From Actinomycetes bacterium (GTDB taxonomy: Bacteria > Actinomycetota > Actinomycetes > Jiangellales > Jiangellaceae), in the NCBI GenBank assembly GCA_021793295.1, contig JAJYTA010000026.1:1-36277 (forward strand): DNA of 36,277 nt, read 5' to 3'. Positions 28,749 through 36,277 of the stretch are shown piece by piece. Numbering within the stretch: position 1 is the stretch's first letter; the number at the start of each line of letters is the position of its first letter. A model generated the notes under the pieces. It was not told where the DNA came from and searched no databases. It saw only the letters and a list, made by a program, of their open reading frames with translations. Both the position numbers and the translations under genes were made by a program.

Positions 28749-29939
28749 GTGTCGTTACGCCTGTTCACATCTGAATCCGTCACCGAGGGTCATCCGGACA
28801 AGATCTGCGACCAGATCAGCGACGCGGTCCTCGACGCACTGCTCAAGGACGACCCCGCCAGCCGAGTGGCCGTCGAGACCATGGTGACCACCGGGCTGGT
28901 CCACGTGGCAGGCGAGGTCACGACGGTGGCGTACGCCGACATTCCCGGCATCGTGCGCGAGACGATTCTCGGCATCGGCTACGACTCGTCGACCAAGGGG
29001 TTCGACGGCTTGTCCTGTGGTGTGTCGGTGTCGATCGACGCTCAGTCTCGCGACATCGCCCAGGGGGTCGATTCGGCCTACGAGCACCGGGTGGAGGGCG
29101 ATCAAGATCCGCTGGACCTGCAGGGCGCCGGTGACCAGGGGCTGATGTTCGGCTATGCCTGCGACGAGACGCCGGAGATGATGCCGCTGCCGATCATCGT
29201 CGCGCACCGCCTGGCCGAACAGTTGACGACGGCGCGCAAGTCCGGCGCCGTGCCGTACCTGCGGCCCGACGGCAAGACGCAGGTGACCATCGAGTACGAC
29301 GGCGACCGGCCGGTCCGTCTCGACACGGTCGTGATCTCCACGCAACACGCGAGCGATATCGACCTCGACCGGCTCCTGACTCCCGACGTGCGCGAGCAGG
29401 TGGTCGAGCCGGTGCTGCGCAGCTTCGACCTGCACGCCGACGACTACCGGCTGCTCGTCAACCCCACGGGCCGGTTCGAGATCGGCGGGCCGATGGGCGA
29501 TGCCGGTCTGACCGGCCGCAAGATCATCATCGACACCTACGGCGGCATGGCCCGCCACGGTGGGGGCGCGTTCAGCGGGAAGGACCCGTCCAAAGTCGAC
29601 CGCTCCGGGGCGTACGCCACCCGGTGGGTGGCGAAGAACGTCGTGGCCGCCGGGCTGGCGCGGCGCTGCGAGGTGCAGGTGGCTTACGCCATCGGCAAGG
29701 CCGAGCCCGTCGGGCTGTTCCTCGAATGCTTCGGCACCGAACGAGTGCCGGTGCAGCGCATCGAGGCGGCGGTCACCGAGGTGTTCGACCTGCGGCCGGC
29801 GGCCATCATCGGCATGCTCGATCTGCTGCGCCCCATCTACGCCCAGACCGCCGCGTACGGCCATTTCGGCCGCGAACTGCCGGACTTCACCTGGGAGCGC
29901 ACCGATCGTGTCGAGGCGTTGCAAGCAGCCGCCGGTTGA
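28749..29939 (+). CDS. metK: S-adenosylmethionine synthetase
   Basis: Makes SAM from methionine and ATP in the cytosol. The 396-residue protein begins [22 protein letters not shown], with the GHPDK site at 14-18, GAGDQG at 126-131 and the [19 protein letters not shown] loop near 265-285. The GTG start has AGGGGG 6 nt before it. Codon 3 is TTA (28755-28757), striking in an essential gene. A 114-bp gap separates it from coaBC; TAAAGT (28698-28703) might be its -10 box. I see no SAM riboswitch fold in that gap. Confidence 0.97.
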   Translation: MSLRLFTSESVTEGHPDKICDQISDAVLDALLKDDPASRVAVETMVTTGLVHVAGEVTTVAYADIPGIVRETILGIGYDSSTKGFDGLSCGVSVSIDAQSRDIAQGVDSAYEHRVEGDQDPLDLQGAGDQGLMFGYACDETPEMMPLPIIVAHRLAEQLTTARKSGAVPYLRPDGKTQVTIEYDGDRPVRLDTVVISTQHASDIDLDRLLTPDVREQVVEPVLRSFDLHADDYRLLVNPTGRFEIGGPMGDAGLTGRKIIIDTYGGMARHGGGAFSGKDPSKVDRSGAYATRWVAKNVVAAGLARRCEVQVAYAIGKAEPVGLFLECFGTERVPVQRIEAAVTEVFDLRPAAIIGMLDLLRPIYAQTAAYGHFGRELPDFTWERTDRVEALQAAAG

Positions 29940-30012
29940 CCGCGGTCTGCGAAGTTCACGCCGCGGCCGGCTCGGCGGCAGCCTTGCCGTCCGGCGTGTC
30001 CGCGACGTGCTG

Positions 30013-30018
30013 TAGAAC
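30013..30018 (+). promoter_or_regulatory. Possible leaderless -10 box for priA
   Basis: TAGAAC stands six bases (accggt) before the priA GTG, and no Shine-Dalgarno is present. The last base departs from the TANNNT pattern, so confidence is low. Confidence 0.28.
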
Positions 30019-30024
30019 ACCGGT

Positions 30025-32040
30025 GTGAGCGAACCCGAGCCTGAGCAGCCGGCCTTGGTGGCCGCGCCTGCCGCCAAGCGCCGCCGGGCTGCCCGCCCGG
30101 CCGAGGCGGTGGCGGCCCAGCTGCCCGTGGCTCGGGTCGTGGTCGACCTCGGGCTGCCGCACCTCGACCGGCCGTTCGACTACCTCGTGCCGGAGTCGAT
30201 GGCCGACGATGCGGTGGTCGGTGCGCGGGTGTCCGTGCGTTTCGCCGGGGCCGACCACAACGGCTTCATCATCGAACGGGCGGCCGAGAGCGACCACACC
30301 GGCAAGCTCGCCCGGCTGCGCCGGGTGGTGTCCGCCGAGCCGGTGCTCACGCCCGAGGTGGCCCGGCTGGCTCGCGCCGTCGCCGATCGATACGCCGGTA
30401 CCCTCGCTGACGTGCTGCGCCTGGCGATCCCGCAGCGCCACGCCACCACCGAGCGCAAACCGTCGCCCGAGCCGCTCGCGCCCCCAGCAGCGCCGGCGCC
30501 CGGCGCCTGGGCCGATCACGTCGACGGCCCGGCGTTGTTGGCGTCGCTGGCGGCCGGGGGAACGCCCCGGGCGGTGTGGAACCCCGGCCCAGCTGCGGAC
30601 TGGCCGGATCTGATCGCCCGGATGATCGCGGCGACCTTGGCCGGCTCCCGCGGCGCGCTGGTCGTCCTGCCCGATGGCCGCGACGTGGCCCGGGTCGAGG
30701 CGGCGCTGGTGGCGCTGGTGGGCGACGGGCGACACGTCGCGCTGGAAGCCGACGCGGGCCCAGCTCGGCGCTACGCGCGCTGGCTGGCGGTGCGGCGCGG
30801 GTCGGTGGGAGCGGTCGTGGGCACGCGGGCAGCAGCGTTCGCCCCCGTCCATCGGCTGGGTCTGGTGTGCATCTGGGACGACGGTGACGACTTGCACGCA
30901 GAACCGCGCGCGCCGTACCCGCACGCCCGCGAGGTCCTGCTCCTGCGGGCGCACCAGACCGGAGCCGCCGCCGTCGTCGGCGGGTTCGCCCGCACCGCCG
31001 AAGCCGAGCTCCTGCTGAGCACCGGGTGGGCCCGGCCACTGACGCCGGATCGAGCAACGGTGCGCAAGCTGGCGCCGCTCGTCCGCACCACCGGTGACGA
31101 TCGGGAGCTGGCCCGCGACGAAGCCGCCCGCAGTGCCCGGTTGCCGTCGCTGGCCTGGCGGGCAGCGCGCGACGGGCTCAGCCGCGGTCCGGTCCTGGTG
31201 CAGGTGCCGCGCGCGGGCTACCTGCCGTCCGTGGCGTGCGGGCGGTGCCGCTCACCGGCCCGCTGCCGGGCGTGTGCCGGACCGTTACGGCTGGGACAGG
31301 CCGACGAGCCGCCGCGGTGCCGGTGGTGCGGTTCGGCGTACCCGCACTGGCGCTGCGCGGAGTGCGGGTACGCCGCCTTGCGCGCGATGGCGGTGGGTGT
31401 GGGCCGCACGGCCGAGGAGCTCGGCCGGGCCTTCGCCGGGGCCACCGTACTGATGTCGCGCGGCGAGGCCGTGCGCTCGTCCGTGGGGTCCGAGCCCGCG
31501 CTCGTCGTGGCCACGCCGGGTGCGGAGCCGCTGGCCGACGGCGGGTACGCCGCGGCGGTGCTGCTCGACGGTACGGCCCTGCTGACCCGCCCGAGCCTGC
31601 GCGCCGGTGAGGAGGCGCTGCGACGCTGGCTGCGCGCTGCTGCGCTGGTGCGGCCGGGGCCGGACGGCGGGAGCATCGTCGTGGTGGCCGAGCCGTCCGC
31701 GCCGGCCGTTCAAGCCTTTGTTCGCTGGGATCCGGCCGGATTCGCCACGCGTGAGCTGGACGAGCGAGCCGCCCTGCATCTGCCGCCGGCGGCTCGAGTC
31801 GCCGAGATCACTGGAGCCGACGCCGACGTCGATGACCTGTTGGCGCAGGCCCGCCTGCCCGATGCCGCCGAGGTCCTGGGCCCCGCGCCGGTCGACGACG
31901 GCGTCCGGGTGGTCGTGCGGGCGCCTCGAGCCTCCGGAACCGCCCTGGCCGCGGCGTTGCGGGCGGCTGCCGGGGTGCGTTCGGCCCGCCGCAGCGGCGG
32001 ATCGGTGCGGGTCCGCATCGACCCGGTCGACCTCGGCTGA
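30025..32040 (+). CDS. priA: Replication restart protein PriA, helicase motifs degenerate
   Basis: Recognises stalled forks and loads replication proteins. The 671-residue protein keeps the N-terminal DNA-binding domain (LPHLDRPFDYLVPESM, VGARVSVRF) and the zinc-binding insert with eight cysteines (four CxxC pairs, residues 405-447). The helicase ATP site is lost: where GxxGSGKT is expected the text reads NPGPAADWPDLIARM, and the DEXH box has become WDDGDD. Actinobacterial PriA proteins are known to be degenerate in this way, so a structural role without unwinding is likely. The gene starts 85 bp after metK and converges with an ATPase gene 3 nt beyond its stop. Confidence 0.9.
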   Translation: MSEPEPEQPALVAAPAAKRRRAARPAEAVAAQLPVARVVVDLGLPHLDRPFDYLVPESMADDAVVGARVSVRFAGADHNGFIIERAAESDHTGKLARLRRVVSAEPVLTPEVARLARAVADRYAGTLADVLRLAIPQRHATTERKPSPEPLAPPAAPAPGAWADHVDGPALLASLAAGGTPRAVWNPGPAADWPDLIARMIAATLAGSRGALVVLPDGRDVARVEAALVALVGDGRHVALEADAGPARRYARWLAVRRGSVGAVVGTRAAAFAPVHRLGLVCIWDDGDDLHAEPRAPYPHAREVLLLRAHQTGAAAVVGGFARTAEAELLLSTGWARPLTPDRATVRKLAPLVRTTGDDRELARDEAARSARLPSLAWRAARDGLSRGPVLVQVPRAGYLPSVACGRCRSPARCRACAGPLRLGQADEPPRCRWCGSAYPHWRCAECGYAALRAMAVGVGRTAEELGRAFAGATVLMSRGEAVRSSVGSEPALVVATPGAEPLADGGYAAAVLLDGTALLTRPSLRAGEEALRRWLRAAALVRPGPDGGSIVVVAEPSAPAVQAFVRWDPAGFATRELDERAALHLPPAARVAEITGADADVDDLLAQARLPDAAEVLGPAPVDDGVRVVVRAPRASGTALAAALRAAAGVRSARRSGGSVRVRIDPVDLG

Positions 32041-32043
32041 GTG

Positions 32044-32724
32044 TCACGCCGCCACGATCTGGCGATACCGGGCGACCGCCTCGGCCGGTGGGCCGTCGAA
32101 CACGATCGAGCCGGCGTCGAACACCAGCACCCGGTCCATCCGCAGTGCGGCGTCGAGGTCATGAGTAACCAGGACCACCCGCTGTGAAAGCCCGGCCAGC
32201 AGATCGAGGACATGGCGGGTGTTGCGAAGATCCAGCAGGGTGGTGGGCTCGTCGCACACCAGCACCTTGGGCTCGGTCACCAAGACCGCGCACAGCGCGA
32301 GCAACTGCTTCTGGCCCCCGGACAGCAGGTGCGCCGGATGGTCGGCATGGGCCGTCAGGCCGAAGGTGTCCAGTGCCTCGGCCACGACCCGAGCCGTCTC
32401 GGCCGGACCCAGGTGGTGCTTGCGCAGACCGAACGCGACGTCCTCGGCCACCGTCGGCATGACGATCTGCGCGTCGGGGTCGGTGAAGACGAACCCGACG
32501 CGTCGCCGGACGCCTGCTGGATCGTCGCGGGTGTCGATGCCGTCGACACGCACCGACCCGGAATCGGGCACGACGAGGCCGTTGAGCAGCCGAGCGAACG
32601 TGGACTTGCCCGACCCGTTGGCGCCGATCACGCCGACGCGTTGCTCGGTGAGCTCGACGTCGACCTCGCGCAGCACCAGACGGTTGCCGAAGCTGTGTGT
32701 GACCCCGCGTACCTCGACCGTCAT
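32044..32724 (-). CDS. Energy-coupling factor ABC ATPase (BioM/CbiO-like), orphan
   Basis: A 226-residue ATPase of vitamin or metal importers of the ECF type. Walker A is GANGSGKST (34-42), Q-loop FTDPDAQIVMPTVAEDVAFGL, signature LSGGQKQLLAL, Walker B VLVCDEPTTLLDLRN and H-loop VTHDLDAAL. The Q-loop helix with VAEDVAFG and the TLLDLRN variant are characteristic of the CbiO/BioM group. Such genes usually adjoin a T component (EcfT/BioN) and an S component (such as BioY); neither is in reach, as priA converges 3 nt downstream and an ABC-F gene diverges upstream. The substrate is therefore unknown; biotin is a guess. Confidence 0.85.
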   Translation of the reverse strand: MTVEVRGVTHSFGNRLVLREVDVELTEQRVGVIGANGSGKSTFARLLNGLVVPDSGSVRVDGIDTRDDPAGVRRRVGFVFTDPDAQIVMPTVAEDVAFGLRKHHLGPAETARVVAEALDTFGLTAHADHPAHLLSGGQKQLLALCAVLVTEPKVLVCDEPTTLLDLRNTRHVLDLLAGLSQRVVLVTHDLDAALRMDRVLVFDAGSIVFDGPPAEAVARYRQIVAA

Positions 32725-32780
32725 GTGTCGACCTTACGAGGGGCGCAGCGCAGCACCGAAATGCACTTGACCGATTCGCA

Positions 32781-32786
32781 TAGACT
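32781..32786 (+). promoter_or_regulatory. Candidate leaderless -10 box for the ABC-F leader ORF
   Basis: TAGACT is followed after seven bases by ATGATG at 32794. This spacing would begin the transcript on, or next to, the first base of a six-codon ORF. The nearby TTGACC (32767-32772) is too close to serve as its -35 box. Confidence 0.4.
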
Positions 32787-32793
32787 GGCGGGC

Positions 32794-32814
32794 ATGATGA
32801 CCGTGGCCGATTAG
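32794..32814 (+). CDS. Possible leader peptide (MMTVAD) upstream of the ABC-F gene
   Basis: A six-codon ORF (ATG ATG ACC GTG GCC GAT TAG) lies 68 nt before the ABC-F start and directly after a candidate leaderless promoter. ABC-F ribosome-protection genes are known to be controlled by short upstream ORFs through ribosome stalling and attenuation. A 9-bp stem (32816-32824 with 32854-32862) follows, ahead of the GGAGAG ribosome site. The ORF is short enough to be accidental. Confidence 0.35.
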   Translation: MMTVAD

Positions 32815-32815
32815 C

Positions 32816-32862
32816 GCGTCGTGTCCGCTGCCAGCTCGACGACCGCATCAACCACGCGACGC
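32816..32862 (+). promoter_or_regulatory. Leader hairpin between the short ORF and the ABC-F gene
   Basis: GCGTCGTGT (32816-32824) can pair with ACGCGACGC (32854-32862), nine pairs with one G-U. It starts 2 nt after the short ORF's stop and ends 4 nt before GGAGAG (32866-32871), so a stalled ribosome could alter folding near the Shine-Dalgarno. It lacks a T-run, so it is not a classical terminator. Confidence 0.35.
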
Positions 32863-32882
32863 CACGGAGAGTTTCGTTCCAC

Positions 32883-34481
32883 ATGATCACTGCACACCAG
32901 GTCGAGGTGCGCGCAGGCGCTCAGATCCTGCTCGCTGACGCCAGCTTCCGCGTCGGCCCCGGCGACAAGATCGGCCTCGTCGGCCGCAACGGCGCGGGCA
33001 AGACCACGCTGACGCGCATCCTCGCCGGCGAGGGACAGCCGGCCGCCGGCACCGTCACTCGCCTCGGCGACGTCGGTTACCTGCCGCAGGATCCACGGAC
33101 CGGCGATCCGGACGTCATCGCCCGTGACCGTATCCTCAGCGCCCGCGGGCTGGACGTCGTCGTCGCCGGCCTGCGCCGTGCCGAGAAGCAGATGGCCTCC
33201 AGCGACGCCGCTGAGCACGAGCGCGGCATGCGCCGCTATGCGCGGCTCGAGGCGGAATTCCTCGCCCTGGGCGGTTACGCCGTCGAGAGCGAAGCCGCGA
33301 CCATCGGCGCGAGCCTCGGCCTCGACGAGCGCATCCTGGGCCAGCCGCTGCGTACGCTGTCCGGCGGTCAGCGCCGTCGGGTCGAGCTCGCGCGGATCCT
33401 GTTCTCCGATTCCAGCACGCTGCTGCTGGACGAGCCGACGAACCACCTCGATGCCGACTCCGTGGCGTGGCTGCGCGAGTTCCTGCGCGCCTACAAGGGC
33501 GGGTTGGTGGTGATCAGCCACGACGTCGCGCTGCTCGATCGCACCGTCAACCGGGTCTTCCACCTCGACGCCAACCGCACCACGCTCGACGTCTACAACG
33601 TCGGCTGGAACGCCTACCTCAAGCAGCGCGAGACCGACGAGCGCAGGCGGCATCGCGAGCGGGCGAACGCGGAGAAGAAGGCTGCGGCGCTGAAGGCGCA
33701 AGCCGACCGGATGCGCTACAAGGCGACCAAGGCCACGGCGGCGCAGAACATGATCCGGCGTGCGGACCGGATGCTCGGCGAGCTGGAGGAGCAACGGCGC
33801 TCGGACAAGGTCGCCAAGCTGCGATTCCCCGACCCCGCTCCGTGCGGCAAGACGCCGCTCACCGCGCATGGCCTGTCGAAGTCCTACGGCTCGCTCGAAG
33901 TGTTCACCGACGTCGGCCTGGCCATCGACCGTGGCAGCCGGGTGGTGGTGCTGGGCCTCAACGGCGCCGGGAAGACCACTCTGCTGCGGCTGCTGGCCGG
34001 CGTGGAATCGCCCGACACCGGCGTCGTCGAGGCCGGCCACGGGCTGCGCCTCGGGTACTACGCCCAGGAACACGAGACCCTCGACACGTCGCAGACGGTG
34101 TTCGAGAATCTTCGTTCGGCCGCTCCCGACCTGCCGGCCCCCGAAGCGCGGCGGGTCCTCGGGTCGTTCCTGTTCTCCGGCGACGACGTCGACAAGCCTG
34201 CCGCCGTCCTCTCCGGTGGTGAGAAGACGCGGTTGGCATTGGCTTCGCTGGTGGTCTCGAGCGCGAACGTTCTGTTGCTCGACGAGCCCACGAACAACCT
34301 CGATCCGGCCTCCCGGGCCGAGATCCTCGGCGCTCTACGTTCTTTTGCCGGTGCGATTGTGCTGGTCACCCACGATGAGGGCGCAGTCGAGGCACTCAAT
34401 CCGGAGCGAGTCGTCCTGCTTCCCGATGGCGTCGAAGACCTATGGAACCCCGACTATGCCGAACTCGTCTCACTCGCATAG
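32883..34481 (+). CDS. ABC-F family ATPase
   Basis: A 532-residue soluble protein with two ABC domains and no membrane segments; such proteins act on the ribosome E site, some as antibiotic-resistance factors, others in translation control. Domain 1 has Walker A GRNGAGKTT (34-42), signature LSGGQRRRVELARIL and LLLDEPTNHLD; domain 2 has GLNGAGKTT (about 358-366), LSGGEKTRLALASL and LLLDEPTNNLD. Between them is a highly charged helical linker (about 255-320), the P-site-tRNA interaction motif, with ERRRHRERANAEKKAAALK and RADRMLGELEEQRRS. Its arrangement before a small HTH gene matches the mycobacterial pair Rv1473/Rv1473A. Whether it gives resistance is unknown. Confidence 0.92.
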   Translation: MITAHQVEVRAGAQILLADASFRVGPGDKIGLVGRNGAGKTTLTRILAGEGQPAAGTVTRLGDVGYLPQDPRTGDPDVIARDRILSARGLDVVVAGLRRAEKQMASSDAAEHERGMRRYARLEAEFLALGGYAVESEAATIGASLGLDERILGQPLRTLSGGQRRRVELARILFSDSSTLLLDEPTNHLDADSVAWLREFLRAYKGGLVVISHDVALLDRTVNRVFHLDANRTTLDVYNVGWNAYLKQRETDERRRHRERANAEKKAAALKAQADRMRYKATKATAAQNMIRRADRMLGELEEQRRSDKVAKLRFPDPAPCGKTPLTAHGLSKSYGSLEVFTDVGLAIDRGSRVVVLGLNGAGKTTLLRLLAGVESPDTGVVEAGHGLRLGYYAQEHETLDTSQTVFENLRSAAPDLPAPEARRVLGSFLFSGDDVDKPAAVLSGGEKTRLALASLVVSSANVLLLDEPTNNLDPASRAEILGALRSFAGAIVLVTHDEGAVEALNPERVVLLPDGVEDLWNPDYAELVSLA

Positions 34482-34527
34482 AGGTTTGTGATCCAACCCC
34501 CGTTTTGGGCACCATCCGGACATGATC

Positions 34528-34557
34528 TTGTCTTCGAGTGGCGAAAAACGGTAATGG
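34528..34557 (+). promoter_or_regulatory. Candidate promoter of the small HTH gene
   Basis: TTGTCT (34528-34533) and TAATGG (34552-34557) are 18 bp apart, 48 bp upstream of the GTG. The -35 box is good, the -10 box imperfect. The gap between the ABC-F stop and the HTH start is 124 bp, enough for an own promoter. Confidence 0.35.
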
Positions 34558-34605
34558 GGCGGATCATTGTCCTCTGTCATGCAGGACAACGAAACGGGAG
34601 GACGC

Positions 34606-34827
34606 GTGGCCGAGAAGTTGGTAAAGGGCGCGCGGATCAGTGGGGGGCAGCGTGACAAGCTCGCCTCTGACCTGAAGAAGAAGTACGAAAGCGGTCGGAG
34701 TATCCGCGAGCTCGCGGCCGAGACCGGACGTTCCTATGGGTTCGTCCACCGGGTTCTCTCCGAGTCCGGGGTCAATCTACGTGGCCGCGGAGGGGCCACA
34801 CGGGGTAAGGCGAAGAAGAAGTCCTGA
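34606..34827 (+). CDS. Small helix-turn-helix protein (Rv1473A-like)
   Basis: The GTG at 34606 is chosen because GGGAGGA (34596-34602) precedes it and the product begins MAEKLVKGARISGGQRDKL; an in-frame ATG at 34579 or TTG at 34567 would add up to 13 less conserved residues. The 73-residue protein has a clear helix-turn-helix: YESGRSIRELAAETGRSYGF then VHRVLSESG, followed by a glycine/arginine/lysine tail (LRGRGGATRGKAKKKS) that may touch the DNA backbone. It resembles mycobacterial Rv1473A by recollection of its pattern. It probably binds DNA; target genes are unknown. Confidence 0.88.
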   Translation: MAEKLVKGARISGGQRDKLASDLKKKYESGRSIRELAAETGRSYGFVHRVLSESGVNLRGRGGATRGKAKKKS

Positions 34828-34844
34828 ACCAGCGAGGCTGGGTC
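34826..34844 (+). terminator. Weak hairpin at the end of the HTH gene
   Basis: GAACCAGC (34826-34833) pairs with GCTGGGTC (34837-34844) with one mismatch and a GAG loop, overlapping the stop codon. No T-run follows. It may help end transcription but is far from certain. Confidence 0.3.
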
Positions 34845-35446
34845 GAGATGCCGGGGGAAGGGTGGCCTCCGTACTCTCGATCTCACCACCGCGAGCGAGC
34901 AATACCGGAGTGCGCGGCCCCGGACGCGCAGCCTCGCACATCTGCGTGCGAGAGGTGCTCATCGGTCCCTGTCGGACCATGAGTCGCGGGGGTGGATTTC
35001 GAGTGATCGAAACTCGATGTCCGGGGCCTCTTTGAGCGCAGATCATGATCATCGGCCAGGCGGTCCGAGCTTGGCATTCCCGGCGAATCGCCGTGATTCT
35101 CGCCGGTATGTTGATGATCTTGATTTGTGTCGGAGCCGAGTTCCGTCAGTACCTTCGCGCCGTCACGCGCATTGAGTGCGGCGTAGCAGTCGGCTGGACA
35201 GCGGCCGCAACCTCAGCCCAGGGCGAAGTGCGCCCAAAAAATGATCATGATCGGTGGCGCTATGAGATGTGACAGCGCCAATGGTGCACCACCAGCCTTT
35301 CTGTCGCGGCAACAGGCTTACGGGCATGGTGGAGGTGGCATTTCCCTGCTGAACATGATCATTTGACCGTCTGGCCGGGAAGAAAGCGACGGTCGAGGAC
35401 GTTGTCGGCTCGGAGTAGCCGTCAACTTCTGAGGAGGTCGCCGCCG
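34828..35446. other. 619-bp spacer rich in ATGATCATG-type palindromes
   Basis: No convincing gene is seen. The stretch is less GC-rich than its flanks. It contains TTTCGA-GTGA-TCGAAA (34997-35012, a 6-bp stem with a GNRA-type loop), GATCATGATCAT (35041-35052), ATGATCATGATC in reverse orientation near 35241, GGGCG-AAGTG-CGCCC followed by six A (from 35221), and TGAACATGATCATTTG (35350-35365). A 75-codon frame at 35045-35272 with a short hydrophobic run is open but lacks a ribosome site. The last 80 bp lead into GAGGAGGT, the ribosome site of the next gene. Confidence 0.6.
35237..35365. repeat. Intergenic repeat copy B, flanked by inverted AAATGATCATG
   Basis: AAATGATCATG near 35239 and its reverse complement CATGATCATTT (35354-35364) bound a ~129-bp segment. 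Within lie GCACCACCAG (35286) and, at the end, TGAACATGATCATTTG, both shared with copy A at 9251-9330. The common features and equal spacing in the last 34 bases suggest one element family. Confidence 0.55.
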
Positions 35447-36277
35447 GTGTCGATGGGCGGGGCGTGGATGGCGTCCAGGTCGTTCTCGCGCGATCGGTCC
35501 GTGACCGATCAGCGCCTGGCGGCGGGCACCACGAAGCGAGTGATCAGCTATGCGCGCCCGTACCGGTTCCAAATGGCCGTCTTCCTGGCGACGACGGTCG
35601 CCGCGGCGGCGTCGGCGGCTGCGGTCCCGCTGCTGCTGAAGGTCCTGATCGACAGCGGCGTCAGCCAGGGAGACCGCCGCGTGGTGGTCTGGGCCGCTTC
35701 GGCGGTGGCAGCACTGGCGGTGGTCGACGCCGTGCTTGGCGTCGTCGGGCGTTGGATGTCCGCGCGCGTCGGGGAGGGGCTGATCTTCGATCTGCGCCGG
35801 CAGATCTTCGATCACGTTCAACGACAACCGATCGCGTTCTTCACCCGGACCCAGACCGGGTCGCTGGTCTCGCGTCTCAACAGCGACGTCATCGGCGCCC
35901 AACAGGCGTTCACCGGGACGCTGTCCCAGGTCGTCAGCAACGTGGTGACCCTGGTGCTCGCGCTCGGCGCGATGATCGTGCTGTCGTGGCAGATCACCCT
36001 CGTCGTGCTGGTCCTGGTCCCGCTGTTCCTGCTGCCCGCGCGCGTGATCGGGCGCAAGCTTGCCGACATCACCCGGCAGTCGATGCAACTCAACGCTCAG
36101 TTGAGCCAGACCATGACGGAGCGTTTCAACGTCTCCGGCGCGCTGCTGGTCAAGATCTTCGGACGCTACGAGGCCGAGAACGACGAGTTCGGCCGGGCCG
36201 CGGGCCGGGTACGCGACATCGGCGTGATCCAGGCGCTGTACGCGCGGTACTTCTTCCTCGGCCTGACCTTCCTGGCC
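35447..36277 (+). CDS. ABC exporter, N-terminal transmembrane part (3' end cut by window)
   Basis: The frame from GTG 35447 runs open to the last base (277 codons); GAGGAGGT (35431-35438) lies 8 nt before it. After a polar start (MSMGGAWMASRSFSRDRS) come membrane helices at about residues 45-65 (MAVFLATTVAAAASAAAVPL), 80-105 and 160-190. EGLIFDLRRQIFDHVQRQP, FFTRTQTGSLVSRLNSD and LSQTMTERFNVSGALLVKIF are typical of the MsbA-like ABC type 1 exporter transmembrane domain. The fused ATPase domain should follow beyond the window. The cargo cannot be told. Confidence 0.9.
   Translation, partial: MSMGGAWMASRSFSRDRSVTDQRLAAGTTKRVISYARPYRFQMAVFLATTVAAAASAAAVPLLLKVLIDSGVSQGDRRVVVWAASAVAALAVVDAVLGVVGRWMSARVGEGLIFDLRRQIFDHVQRQPIAFFTRTQTGSLVSRLNSDVIGAQQAFTGTLSQVVSNVVTLVLALGAMIVLSWQITLVVLVLVPLFLLPARVIGRKLADITRQSMQLNAQLSQTMTERFNVSGALLVKIFGRYEAENDEFGRAAGRVRDIGVIQALYARYFFLGLTFLA

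Noticed and set aside
32767-32786. TTGACC and TAGACT as a -35/-10 pair
   Set aside because: The spacer is only 8 bp, too short for a sigma-70 type promoter.
35221-35242. GGGCG-AAGTG-CGCCC plus A-run as a terminator
   Set aside because: On the plus strand the run is A, not T; on the minus strand the T-run comes before the hairpin.
35045-35272. 75-codon frame with a hydrophobic stretch in the 619-bp spacer
   Set aside because: It lacks a ribosome site, has mixed codon use and begins inside a repeat; kept only as part of the spacer description.
35318-36088. Minus-strand frame of 256 codons at the right end
   Set aside because: It is antisense to a clear ABC exporter with a strong ribosome site.

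Overview
The window is chromosomal DNA of a high-GC actinobacterium. Signs of this are GTG and TTG starts, strong third-position GC, a mycobacterial-type integration host factor (mihF), the order mihF-gmk-rpoZ-coaBC-metK-priA, a PyrR-led pyrimidine operon with the compact PyrR-type leader, and an ABC-F/small-HTH pair resembling Rv1473/Rv1473A. The lineage looks like a non-mycobacterial actinomycete; a Jiangella-like organism is only a guess.

Layout. (1) 1-2048: the 3' end of a Gfo/Idh/MocA oxidoreductase, overlapped by a thiolase. (2) 2108-5362: shikimate genes aroC-aroK-aroB-aroQ. (3) 5398-5880 (minus): a membrane-anchored protein with two L7/L12-like modules. (4) 5972-8145: a Xaa-Pro peptidase, efp and nusB. 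(5) 8173-12394 (minus): an M48 metalloprotease and a 1016-residue secreted subtilase, separated by a repeat-rich spacer. (6) 12661-16378: an ABC-2 exporter with a DesK/DesR-like two-component system; the divergent promoter carries four ATGAC half-sites. (7) 16531-25925: the full UMP operon pyrR-pyrB-pyrC-carA-carB-pyrD-pyrF, almost every junction overlapping. (8) 26107-32040: mihF-gmk-rpoZ-coaBC, metK and a helicase-dead PriA. (9) 32044-32724 (minus): an orphan ECF-type ATPase. (10) 32883-34827: an ABC-F ATPase with a possible leaderless leader peptide, then a small HTH protein. (11) 34828-35446: a 619-bp spacer with ATGATCATG-type repeats. (12) 35447 to the end: the start of an ABC exporter.

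How it works together. The pyr operon makes UMP from bicarbonate, glutamine, aspartate and PRPP, with PyrR probably acting on its own leader at the Shine-Dalgarno. The shikimate genes supply chorismate. gmk, rpoZ, mihF, efp and nusB serve nucleotide supply and gene expression.

No obvious new defence, CRISPR, phage or biosynthetic system is visible. The most unusual signals are small: a 64-bp palindromic element (18-bp perfect arms) at the pyrC-carA junction that is translated as the end of PyrC; a different direct repeat translated as the end of PyrB; a dispersed intergenic motif (TGAACATGATCATTTG) present twice; likely leaderless promoters, one feeding a six-codon ORF ahead of the ABC-F gene; and TTA codons in essential genes, including codon 3 of metK.
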